A stretch of 64,000 nt of DNA, taken from assembly GCA_023213315.1 (NCBI GenBank), contig JAKCPI010006106.1, forward strand, positions 1 to 64,000. The letters are read 5' to 3'. Below the pieces are notes generated by a model. It ran no database searches. It was not told the origin of the DNA and saw only the letters and a list, made by a program, of their open reading frames with translations. Positions 14,901 through 26,800 of the stretch are shown here, piece by piece. Within the stretch, counting starts at the first letter, position 1. Each line of letters starts with the position of its first letter. A program made the translations under genes and the position numbers. This DNA comes from Euborellia annulipes. Its lineage: Eukaryota > Arthropoda > Insecta > Dermaptera > Anisolabididae.

Positions 14901-17900
14901 AACTTGCAATGGACTTTAGAAATAGAGGGAACAAAATACACAAAATGTTTATTTTACTAAATTAAAGCCCATTTCATGTAGATTATTTAGAAAAAAAAAA
15001 TCTTGAATATCTCATTCCCTTTTGGAGATATTGGCTTTAGCGCTAAACCATGTTTGCGTTTTCAAAACTAAAAAAAAATCAATATGAATTTTTTTTTATA
15101 TTTTAGGATTAACTTAGATTCGTGATATATTTTTTTTCTAATTCCTTATTGTTTAAAGAACCTACCATAAAAATTTCATCTAGATTGGTGGTCAAATAAA
15201 TAAATGAGAAATTATTTTCTCTTCCATGTCACATTTTGTTTGGCATTATCCAAGCCGCGGAAGGTGAAAAAATCAAAACTTTAAAGTGCCATAACTCGAA
15301 AACTAAGTGAGATAAAAAATTGAAATTTGGTGCTGTTACTTATCTCTATACATAGAACAAACATACCAAGTTTCATAAAAATCTGAGATTTTGGGTGAAA
15401 TGGCCTGGTTGAACTGACGTGGAATGACCCAAATGTAAAATTAAAAAATGTTAAATATTTAAAAAACCGGAAGTGCTAGCAACCAAAACGTATTTTCCCT
15501 GGACCAGTTTTTTATGCTGAATCGGTATATGTAAGTATTATTTTTCTACGACCTTTAGTTCAGGCCGTACTTTTTTTGTGTACAGACGGACGGACGGTCG
15601 GACAGACAGACACCGGAGTCTCTACATAAGCTCTCTTTCCCTTAGTACTACGTACAGTGAGATCTAAAAACATGTAAATATAAACAAATGAATTTGTGAA
15701 GCAAATTCATTCTTTTATATTTACATGTTTTTTTAATGACACCTGTATGATTTTGTTTTGAATTTTTTTCAAATTTAACGAAAATTTTCTTTTTCTTCGT
15801 TGATTATTTCAAAAACTATTCAGTTTTCAAAAAAATATCAAAGAATAAAAACTTTTTAAAATTAAGTATTTTATCATAATATAACAAACAAATTGAAAAT
15901 TTCGAAATTTCTGAAAAAACTTATTAGGTAAAGTACTACTTCCAAGTGACGTATTTACTCCAAAAGTTGATAGAAATCTACAATATTAGTGTAAGGAGCA
16001 TATACCAAATTTCATCGATCTAGCTGCTTTGGTTTTTAAGCAATCGTGTTCACACACACACCCAGACGTAATTCCAAAAGAATATACGAGAAAGTCTCGG
16101 GGAAGTCATTCATTCCCCTTTTATTTTTTTAAATAAAAAAGTTATTTAAAATTTACATTTATTTAACAATTTTTTTTTTATTTTTTTTTTTGGAGGGGGG
16201 CGACATTCTTGTACCCGCGGGGGGGGGGGCGCCATTCAATATAGTTACGCCAATTATTTCAAATGATTGGCAGCCAATTCTTTTGAAATAAATTTTTCTC
16301 ACTTGCGACGGACCAAGGACCCAGGCACGAAAATGCCCTTTGGCTTTGAGTCTCCGCCGTCCTTTGGAAGGCGCCTCCGTCGCCCTTTGGCTTTGCGCCT
16401 CCGTCGCCCTTTGGCTTTTCGTCTTCGCCTTCCTTTGGAAGGCGCCACCGGCGCCCTTTGGAAGGCGCCTCCGGCGCCCTTTGGGACTGGCGCCTCCGTG
16501 CTGGCACGGAGTGCACGCCCGCCAGGAACGGCCCTGATCAAAGTGCATCTCTAAATCTTAGTAATCTATAAGAACTTCCTGAAAGACTTATTTATAATAA
16601 TTCATAAATCTTTTTAAAGATTGCCTATTCAAATATCATGCTAAAACTGATGTTTATAATCTGGATTTCCTTTGTTATTTTTGGCTAAGAAATCCAAGCA
16701 GAGGGGTCTCTATGGCCTTCCTCGAACTGGTCGGAAAATAACAACAATTAAAAAAAAAACAATTAAATTTTTCACCAACTTTCCTAGACATTGTTTGTTA
16801 AATAGCAGAATCTCAGTGAGGGATTCCCAACCAAGATGCGAATGAAATTTTTAAAAAGAAACAAAATTTGCAAACATAATCCAAGACTCACTTTCAAAAA
16901 AGACAGTTGTTTAGATAATCAATTATCTGAGAAAATAAGACACGTTTAAGTAGGAAAATATTTTTTTTCCTATTTACAATCACCTTTTGATGTTTTTGTC
17001 ATCATAATTACTAAAAAGTGCAAAGGTTTATAATTATTTTTTTATATCAAGTCTTCTAGAAAAAATACGTAGATGTGACCTTGTGAAATTCAAAATAATA
17101 AATATTTTTCAAAAATACAATAAAAACGAATACAAGAACAAAGAGTTCTTTTATAAAAGTCAATCTTTGCCTTTCCATCCTTAATGATGAAATGTTTACC
17201 AATTAATTAAATAACTATGCCAAAAAGTATAAAAAAGAAACACCTCGACCAAAAAGTACTAGTAGGCCCTACTTTACTGATGTACTTTTTCAATTTTTTT
17301 CCGATTTCTCGAAATTAGATTAAAATTCATAAATCAACATATTTTTTTTAGATGACCTTTAAAATGTATATTCTCATTTTACGCTCAAAATTGTTTGAAG
17401 CAAATTTTACTTTTGTGCTTCATAGGAAAGATAGGTACCATGGTAACAAAATTAATATTTTTTCAAGTACAGTGAGCGCCACAATTAAGTCCCCACTTGA
17501 TTCCTAGACCCTTAATAATATGGTATAGTATATATTTTATGGGGAAGAAATTTTAAATTTAAAAAAATTAGGTGTTGGCTGTGTCTTCTACACAGCCGGT
17601 GGCTTTTTAACGTGACAACGTCTTTTGCTTGACTTCAAAAAAAATTTTTTTCTCTTACCTATATTGAAATATAAAGAGAGAAAGTATTGTTTTTTTTTTT
17701 TACTAGTAGTTTGTTTTCATAAATAAACATGTTCAAACATTTTCATTGGAACAATATATGACAGGTGTGGCTTTTTTTATCCATTAAGGGCGACTTATGC
17801 TTAAAAAATGAGGTTTTTCGAGAAAAAAACTAATTTTAGCGTTAATTACTCGGGATTTTTTTATTTATTCTATTTGAGGTTATCTTTCTGCACCAAATGG

Positions 17901-20900
17901 CATCTCATTTAGTCAGATCTGATTAGCCGTTCGGAATCTACAGGGGTTTAAATTTTCGAAAAACGAAATCCCGCCGAGTGCTCTCATGCGCTAAAATGAC
18001 GTCATATCAAAAAAAAGAAAAAACACCCCGGGGTATTGAACCACTCTTTCTAAAACTATATTTAGATTTAATGTAGCTTTTATGGTCAAGTCGCTATGCG
18101 TTGCACAAGTAGGGCTATTTTTCGATATTTTTTTGCCTAAAAAATGAGGTTTTTCGAGAAAAAAACTAATTTTGGAGTTAATTACTCGGGATTTTTTTAT
18201 TTATTCTATTAGAGGTTATCTTTCTGCACTAAATGACATCTCATTTAGTCAGATCTGATTAGCCGTTCGGAATCTACAGAGGTTTACATTTTCGAAAAAC
18301 GAAATCCCGCCGAGTGCTCTCATGCGGTAAAATGACGTCATATCAAAAAAAAGAAAAAAACACCCCGGGGTATTGAACCACTCTTTCTAAAACTATATTT
18401 AGATTTAATGTAGCTTTTATGGTCAAGTCGCTATGCGTTGCACAATTAGGGCTATTTTTCGATATTTTTTTGCCTAAAAAATGAGGTTTTTCGAGAAAAA
18501 ACCAATTTTGGAGTTAATTGCTCGGGATTTTTTAATTTATTCCATTAGAGGTTTTCCTTCTGCACCAAATGACATCCCATTTAGTCTGATCAGATTAGCC
18601 GTTCGGAATCTACAGGGGTTTAAAATTTCAAATTAGAATTTACCGCAGCGCGGTAAAATTAAATGATAGGAAAAAAATAAATGGTGAAATCTTTAGCTGA
18701 AAACTCATTCTTTCTAACCATATATTCCCCATAATTATACCTCTTAAGACAGAGGAGTTATTCAAGCTGATAAACTTTTTCGTGCATGCCCCTCTAACAT
18801 GATTTGTAAGACGTTGTCACGTCAAAAGATAAAATAGAACCATCTGTACCACTGTACAAGGAAATCTGATGTTAGAGCACACTAGAAAACTTTCAATTTA
18901 TGATTAATTTCTTCATTTATTTTTCAAAAAAATCTTCGAAAAAATAATGAAACTAATATTAAATAGTATTAACTGGTGTAGCCTGCGTCATTCTTTAAAA
19001 TGTTTTGAAATTTTTAATTCTATTATTATAGTCAAGAGTCGCGGGAGCGACTCGTCGCCGAGCATGTGAAAAGCAAAAAGAAAGCAAAGAAACTCTTAAT
19101 ACTACCATTTAGTTGACATTCCAATAGATGCCAATGGCCCATTGCATTTAGATGGACGAGTCGTCCCTAGACTATATTATCAAGAATGATTTTAAATCCT
19201 TAATAAAAGATAGGGACGTGAAAAAATTTTTTTGAGAAACTTTTCTCTTTCTGGGCGAATATCTCAAAAAGTTTTTAAGATATCGGAGCCAAATTTTTTT
19301 TATATTAAACTAGAATAAATAAGGATTATTTTGAGCACGAATTCAAAAAAAATTCCAGTGCCAAACAGAATGGCAGAGGCTCAAAGTTGAGATTTTGCCG
19401 ATTTCGGAAGGTCAAAAGTTAGTCTCTTATTTTTTCCTTTTTTTTTTTTTTTTTTTTTTTTTCTTTTTTTTTTTTTTTCATTCTTTTCTTCAATTTTCAA
19501 ATTTTTAGACAAAGCTACAGGTTTCCCTGCTGGACCGATTAGGATGAAATTTAAAATACAAATAGATACTATCAAAAACCCGATACCTTTGATATAAAAT
19601 TTCATTTTGGATCAAAAGTGACTTTTTGAGAGGTATTCAAAATTTCAAATTTGTCCTATCTTTAACATGACGAAAAGACAATTTTGACTATTTTGCTCCC
19701 TGATGACGTCATCTAGGAACATATATATTATTATTAGTAATTTTCATCCCTAATGGAACAAAAATTTTTTAGGATAGATCCATTCAGATAGAAATAGATT
19801 AACGTGATAAGAAGGAGTGCTACCAACATAACAAAAATAAAAAACCTAAAATTTTATAAAATTTGGTGAAATCCTATGTTTATCGTTTCGAATGAATACC
19901 AAACGAAGTATTTACATTCTACCAACATAACAAAAATAAAAAACCTAAAATTTTATAAAATTTGGTGAAATCCTATGTTTATCGTTTCGAATGAATACCA
20001 AACGATGTATTTACATTCTACCAACATAACAAAAATAAAAAACCTAAAATTTTATAAAATTTGGTGAAATCCTATGTTTATCGTTTCGAATGAATACCAA
20101 ACGAAGTATTTACATTCTACCAACATAACAAAAATAAAAAACCTAAAATTTTATAAAATTTGGTGAAATCCTATGTTTATCATTTCGAATGAATACCAAA
20201 CGATGTATTTACATTCTACCAACATAACAAAAATAAAAAACCTAAAATTTTATAAAATTTGGTGAAATCCTATGTTTATCGTTTCGAATGAATACCAAAC
20301 GATGTATTTACATTCTACCAACACAACAAAAATAAAAAACCTAAAATTTTATAAAATTTGGTGAAATCCTATGTTTATCGTTTCGAATGGATACCAAACG
20401 ATGTATTTACATTCTACCAACATAACAAAAATAAAAAACCTAAAATTTTATAAAATTTGGTGAAATCCTATGTTTATCGTTTCGAATGGATATATATTTA
20501 TTGACTGCCCCCCCCCCTGTTGATAAGTTTGCCCCACTCCTGCCCCCCCACTGAGAATAAGCTAGCGCCGTCACTGCATTTATGTAAGAGAAAATAAAAA
20601 ATTTATTCTGATTGTATTGAAATAAAAATTTTGTATGAATTATTATATCAATACATGGCCTGTTTGTTGAAATTTAATTTTCGTAAATTTCAGTATATGC
20701 TGATAAATATTCGATTCTGCATTTGTTATGTTCGTCAGTTTGTCCTCCGATTTGTTGAATCTATCGATAAAAAAAGTGATGTGACCTCTTCCCATTTCCT
20801 GGAGTTTATTTTATCATACATTCAAAGGAAAGAAATTGTTCCTGAGGTTGAGGTCACTTAGCATGTTGTTTTTAAATAAAAGAAACTTGAAGGAAATATA

Positions 20901-23839
20901 TAGAAATTATTTTTCAATTATTCTGTAACACTCGTCTAAACTACCATCATGATCATTAAAATTGAGCAAGGCCATGCAAGGCTCTATCTGAGAAACTCAT
21001 TAGTGAAAGAACTCTTAAAAATATTCTTTTGTTTAGTTTTATCTCAGCCAAAAACATCGGAGATGCAAAAAGGGGCGCCTCGCATTATTTTTGCCTAGCG
21101 TCGAGGTGAAATCAAAAAAATGCGCCTCGCTTTTCTGATTTATATAAAAGCGAGGAAATATTTTCACTTAAATAAAACCCCTACAGAATTTTATTTGTTT
21201 CATATATCCTCGCTTTTATATAAATCAGAAAAGCGAGGCGCATTTTTTTGATTTCACCTCGACGCTAGGCAAAAATAATGCGAGGCGCCCCCTTTTTGCA
21301 TCTCCGATGTTTTTGGCTGAGATTTCACTTCTTTTTGTGAAATATTACATGAAAATATTATTTATTAATTTTTGTTTATTAAATATTAAGTTATCCCATG
21401 AATAGATCTTTTAATATGCATTCCAAACAGTAAAAATTAAATACATCGTTTGGTATCCATTCGAAACGATAAACATAGGATTTTACCAAATTTTATAAAA
21501 TTTTAGGTTTTTTATTTTTGTTGTGTTGGTAGATTGTAAATACTTCGTTTGGTATTCATTCGAAACGATAAACATAGGATTTCACCAAATTTTATAAAAT
21601 TTTAGGTTTTTTATTTTTGTTATGTTGGTAGAATGTAAATACATCGTTTGGTATCCATTCGAAACGATAAACATAGAATTTCACCAAATTTTATAAAATT
21701 TTAGATTTTTTATTTTTGTTATGTTGGTAGATTGTAAATACTTCGTTTGGTATTCATTCGAAACGATAAACATAGGATTTCACCAAATTTTATAAAATTT
21801 TAGGTTTTTTATTTTTGTTGTGTTGGTAGAATGTAAATACATCGTTTGGTATTCATTCGAAACGATAAACATAGGATTTCACCAAATTTTATAAAATTTT
21901 AGGTTTTTTATTTTTGTTATGTTGGTAGAATGTAAATACATCGTTTGGTATTCATTCGAAATGATAAACATAGGATTTCACCAAATTTTATAAAATTTTA
22001 GGTTTTTTATTTTTGTTATGTTGGTACTGTACTTAAAAAGTTTTTTCCAAAATTTGGAAATTTTCAATTTTTTGTTATATTATGATAAAATACTCTATTT
22101 TAAAAAGTTTTTATTCTTTGACATTTTTTCGAAAACTGAATAGTTTTTGAAATAATCAAAGAAGAAATAGAAAATATTCGTTAATTTTGATAAAAAATCA
22201 AAACAAAATCATACAGGTGTCATTAAAAAAAGGGTAAATATAAACAAATGAATTTGTGAAACAAATGAATTTGTTTATATTTGCCCTTTTTTTAATGACA
22301 CCTGTATGATTTTGTTTTGATTTTTTATCAAAATTAACGAATATTTTCTTATTTCTTCTTTGATTATTTCAAAAAACTATTCAGTTTTCGAAAAAATGTC
22401 AAAGAATAAAAAACTTTTTAAAATAGAGTATTTTATCATAATATAACAAAAAAATTGAAAATTTCCAAATTTTGGAAAAAACTTTTTAAGTAAAGTACTA
22501 CTTCCAAGTGACGTATTTACTCCAAAAGTTGATAGAAATCTACAATTTTAGTGTAAGGAGCATATACCAAATTTTATAGATCTAGCTGCTTTGGTTTTTA
22601 AGCAATCGTGTTTACACACACATCCAGACGTAATTCCAAAAGAATATACGAGAAAGTCTCGGGGGAAGTCAATCCCCATATTTTCTAATTGAAATTTTAA
22701 CCATGAAAATTAATTTTTATTAGAATTTTTAGGTTGGAGCGCAATGGGCCCGGGCCCCTCGGAGGACCCGGGCCCCGGGGATATAGCCCCCTGCCCCCCC
22801 CCCCCTGTCTGAGGCCCTGCTCTTGAGAAATATGAAAGCCCAGAAATTTTTTCTGAAAGATATTGGCTATGCGCAGAATTTCTCAAAATCAGTATCAATT
22901 TCTTCTGAATCACTTGAGCTTGATTCATAGCTGGTGGATTTACATTTGTACTCCGAAGTAGAAAATTTTTTTTAGATTGGGGCTTAATAAAGTTTTTTTT
23001 TTTTTTTTAATTTAGGTCTTTTTCGGCATTGAAGGCCATTTAGACCCCGTCTCTATTTATTTCAATTCGATTGGTAAAGTTATCGGATATTTTTTTTTCT
23101 TTTCGATGACATTATAATGGCACAAAAGAAAGATATTTACTTGACAAAAACTTGAGACTAACCAGAGAGTAACTAAATTTATTTATTAAAATAAAGAATT
23201 TAAAAAAATAATCTTTCTTTTTTTACATTGAAATAAAAAGCTTAAAACTTAAATTACATTTTTTAAGGAAACGTGAATAATTTTAGAAATTTTTTTATTT
23301 GGTTTTCGAGCTGATTGGGGGGGCATCCAGGGGGGCAGAGATCCTTGCCGGGGGGCGCATGCCCCCCTAGCCCCCCGTAGCGCCGTCACTGCATATATGT
23401 ATTCAATATATGTTAATATACACTCTTTAACAAAAAGATAAGACCAAGTATTTTAATGGACAAAATTTTAATAAATTGGTAAAATTTACAAAAAACTAAA
23501 TTGATTTTTGGATTTTAATCAAAATCGTTAGAGCGACTTTTGGCAAATCGAAAAAATTGAAAAATTACATCAGTAAAGTACTAGTACTCTTTGGCCGATT
23601 TCAAAAGCTTCGTGTTACGTCCCAGGGGGCTTAGCTAAATAGCTTAGCTTAAATATAAAATTTCAACCCCCTAGCTCTTTTCATTCTTGAGATATTTTGT
23701 TCACAGACAGACAGACTATATTGCGAAAACCTCAAAACGTATATAACCATCAAAATCTCCATATCGAATTTTTGACATGAATCCAATACCTTCTCTCTCT
23801 ATATATATAATTTTTTATAAGTAAAAAACCGCTAAAATT

Positions 23840-23876
<37 letters not shown>

Positions 23877-26800
23877 TAATTTACTAAAAATCGCCAAAAT
23901 GGTTTAATTCACATAATGGAATGTTGTTTAACGCTTTAGAATATTTTTTCTCATTTCACAGGAGAAGAAATCGGTCAATTTACGAATGATTTAAAAAGAT
24001 TTCCTTATTAGTTATTCGATAACAAATTTAATAAATTTGTCCTATTTTCTCTTTAAACTGAAAGTTTTACTAGTTAATCAAGAGCGTCTATTACAAGCAG
24101 ATTGGATAAAGATGAATTCAAATAAACTATAAATCATTATATAATGAAAATCGTTAGCTACGCCCTTCCGAACTCTCTTAATTGAAATTGGTCCACTAAT
24201 AATATACGATATATAATCATATACTATTTACTAATTGGCTATTTTAAATTTTCGGATAAAGATTTAAATGAAATATATAAAGTATTTTAGGAATATCCGA
24301 AAAGATAAAAATATTTTGAGAGATGGAAAGATGAATTTGTGTTGGATGGATTGGGTATATCGTGTCCCCGTGGACTCGAACATGGACTTCCGCTTTCATG
24401 AATTTGTATAGATGACACACAATAAAAAACTTAGAAATTTGCATTTGCATTAAAATGAAAAGAAATTTTCCTACAGGAAATTGCCTCTCCTGCCATTTTA
24501 ATATGAAAAAATTCACACCCAGTCACAAATCAGAATTTTGCATTTATCAGAATAAATTTAACGCAAAAAAAAAAAAAAAAAAAATGGTCGGAAACAAGTA
24601 ATTTTTAAGTATTAATTATTAAAATTTTATATTAAAAATAAAATTTAATTCTCAAAAAAAATATTTTTCACAAATGTCAGGGGGTGGGCAATTGCCCCCT
24701 TTACGATTGAATTTCGGTTGAATGGCATAAAAAGCATGTGCCCTCGGGCCATGGTGTAGTGGTTAGTGTGCTGGCCTTTTATACCAAGGGTCGCGGGTTC
24801 GTCCCCGGTGACAAAATTTATTTAAATTGAAGTTTATAACGAAACTTATTTAAATTGAATTTGCTACAAATCAATTTAAACAAATAGGGACGGTGTCTAA
24901 ATGGCCTTCGATTCCGAAAAAACCTCAAGGTGCGCGTCTCGAAAAACCGTTAGAACACGATTCAGTGCCGAGTTACTCTAGGCGGCAAGAGATGGCGTTA
25001 GTTTTTCCCATAGGGATACAAGGGATTTATTCCATTTCATTTGAAAGATTCAAGCTAATTAATTAAGGGTAAAAAATTAATAATTTTTCAACACAATGAC
25101 TACTAATTTAATTATCTATAAGATATAGAGCGAATTTTTTAAAAATATCTTTTATTTAATGCGATTAATCTAAAAAAAAATTTTATTAATTAAATGCTTT
25201 TATTTAACTTACTCTTTCAAGGTCACCAACTTTATGGCTTTGTTAAGGACACTTCCCGATGAGCTAGAGGTGTGAAATTTGATATTTAAGAGTCATTTTT
25301 GATGACGCAAATTGTGAGTTTGGTTTTACCAAAATGGACCAAACTAATGTGGTACTTTATTTGAAACCCTTCGTGAATTAATGTAATTTCAAAAGACTTC
25401 CCGATGGGCTAGAGGTGTGAAATGTAATACTTAAGAGTCATTTTTGATGACGCCACTATATGGTGGTTTTGATCAAAATAGACCAAACTAATGTGGTACT
25501 TTATTTGAAACCCTTCGCGAATTAATGTAATTTCAAAAGACTTCCCGATGGGCTAGAGGTGTGAAATGTAATACTTAAGAGTCATTTTTGATGACGCCAC
25601 TATATGGTGGTTTTGATCAAAATAGACCAAACTAATGTGGTACTTTATTTGAAACCCTTCGCGAATTAATGTAATTTCAAAGACTTCCCGATGGGCTAGA
25701 GGTGTGAAATGTAATACTTAAGAGTCATTTTTGATGACGCCACTATATGGTGGTTTTGATCGAAATAGACCAAACTAATGTGGTACTTTATTTGAAACCC
25801 TTCGCGAATTAATGTAATTTCCAAAGACTTCCCGATGGACTAGAGGTTTGAAATGTAATACTTAAGAGTCATTTTTGATGACGCCACTATATGGTGGTTT
25901 TGATCAAAATAGACCAAACTAATGTGGTACTTTATTTGAAGCCTCACGCAAATAAGGCCCTATTAACTATAGTTTTGAATTTTGATATTTACGAGTCATT
26001 TTTTTATGATAATGAATAATTTTTCAATTGAACCAAATCAATACAGGCCAAACTAATGTGGTACTTTATCATATTGATGATTTTTGATAAGACTAAAAGA
26101 CTAAAAAAGCTTAAAATAAAAATAAAATAAAAAAAAAGATTTTTAAAAAAATGCTTTTATTTAAATTGAACTAAAAAGAGAGAAATAAGAAAGAAATAAT
26201 TTAATTGTTCTTGTTAAAATTTTTTAATATTTATGACTTAAAATAAAAGCGTGGGGCGCGAGCCTCGGAATCACTTCGAAGCGCCCCACGCTTTTATTTT
26301 AAGTCATAAATATTAAAAAATTTTAACAAGAACAATTAAATTATTTCTTTCTTATTTCTCTCTTTTTTAGTTCAATTTAAATAAAAGCATTTTTTTAAAA
26401 TCTTTTTTTTTTTTTCGAAAATCAAAAAAAAGAGCTTCTATAAGTTGTAGATATTTTAAATAGCTTTAATTTTTAAAAAAATTGAGGTCGATAGCTTCAA
26501 AATTGTGGCCGCTGGAATCTCCCAAAATTAGCACCCCGAGACGCGCACCTTAATTAAATATAAATAAATAAATAAAACAAGCGAGTGAAACGTTCCCAGA
26601 TAACCAACGGTATTAATTATTACAGTCAAACGCAAAGTCGAAAAGGCGATTTAAAAAAAATGGTTTCAAAACCTTCTCGAATATAAATGAGACTGACTAA
26701 GAATAAGAAAAAAATAGAAATAGAACATGAATGAAAAGAATGTTAAGTCGATCGTAGAGAATATATCATCCGAGAGACTAGACTTTCTTTAAATGAATCA

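Larger units (their letters stand above)
14282..16536. mobile_element. 2.26-kb hAT-type composite element with perfect target duplication
   Basis: The ends CAGGGCCGTTCCTGG (14282) and CCAGGAACGGCCCTG (to 16536) are a perfect 15-bp inverted repeat. The flanking 8-mers are both ATCAAAGT. Inside the left end is a C-run and near the right a G-run, as in the small hAT MITEs here. It contains a copy of the dispersed repeat (14555-14880), half of the palindrome that is complete at 22029-22500 (15680-16110), and a GC-rich minisatellite. There is no transposase frame; it was mobilised in trans or is a deletion derivative. Confidence 0.92.
19821..22027. mobile_element. Foldback element with tandem-repeat arms
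   Basis: Two inverted arms, each six to seven copies of a 99-bp unit, surround a 950-bp centre. The centre holds a C-rich hAT-like end (20500-20577), a 76-codon open frame at 20631-20861 with no recognised motif, and a second internal palindrome. Long inverted ends built of short tandem repeats are the hallmark of Drosophila FB and Galileo elements. No transposase is present, so the assignment rests on structure only. Confidence 0.7.
24927..26551. mobile_element. 1.6-kb element with AAGGTGCGCGTCTCG inverted ends
   Basis: The 15-bp ends AAGGTGCGCGTCTCG and CGAGACGCGCACCTT are perfect inverted repeats. It contains a 144-bp tandem array and a 280-bp palindrome. A related shorter copy is at 6807-7192 and a solo left end at 51245-51278. 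No coding capacity and no clear target duplication, so superfamily unknown. Confidence 0.75.

Noticed and set aside
16159..16554. Five overlapping open frames on both strands with R/P/G-rich proteins
   Set aside because: They arise from a GC-rich 24-bp minisatellite whose unit length is a multiple of three, keeping several frames open at once.
20631..20861. A 76-codon frame in the centre of the foldback element
   Set aside because: No motif, no start or splice context, and no similarity that I recognise to any transposase; mentioned within the element only.
19821..22027. CRISPR-like regular repeats
   Set aside because: The 99-bp units abut with no unique spacers, and the DNA is eukaryotic.
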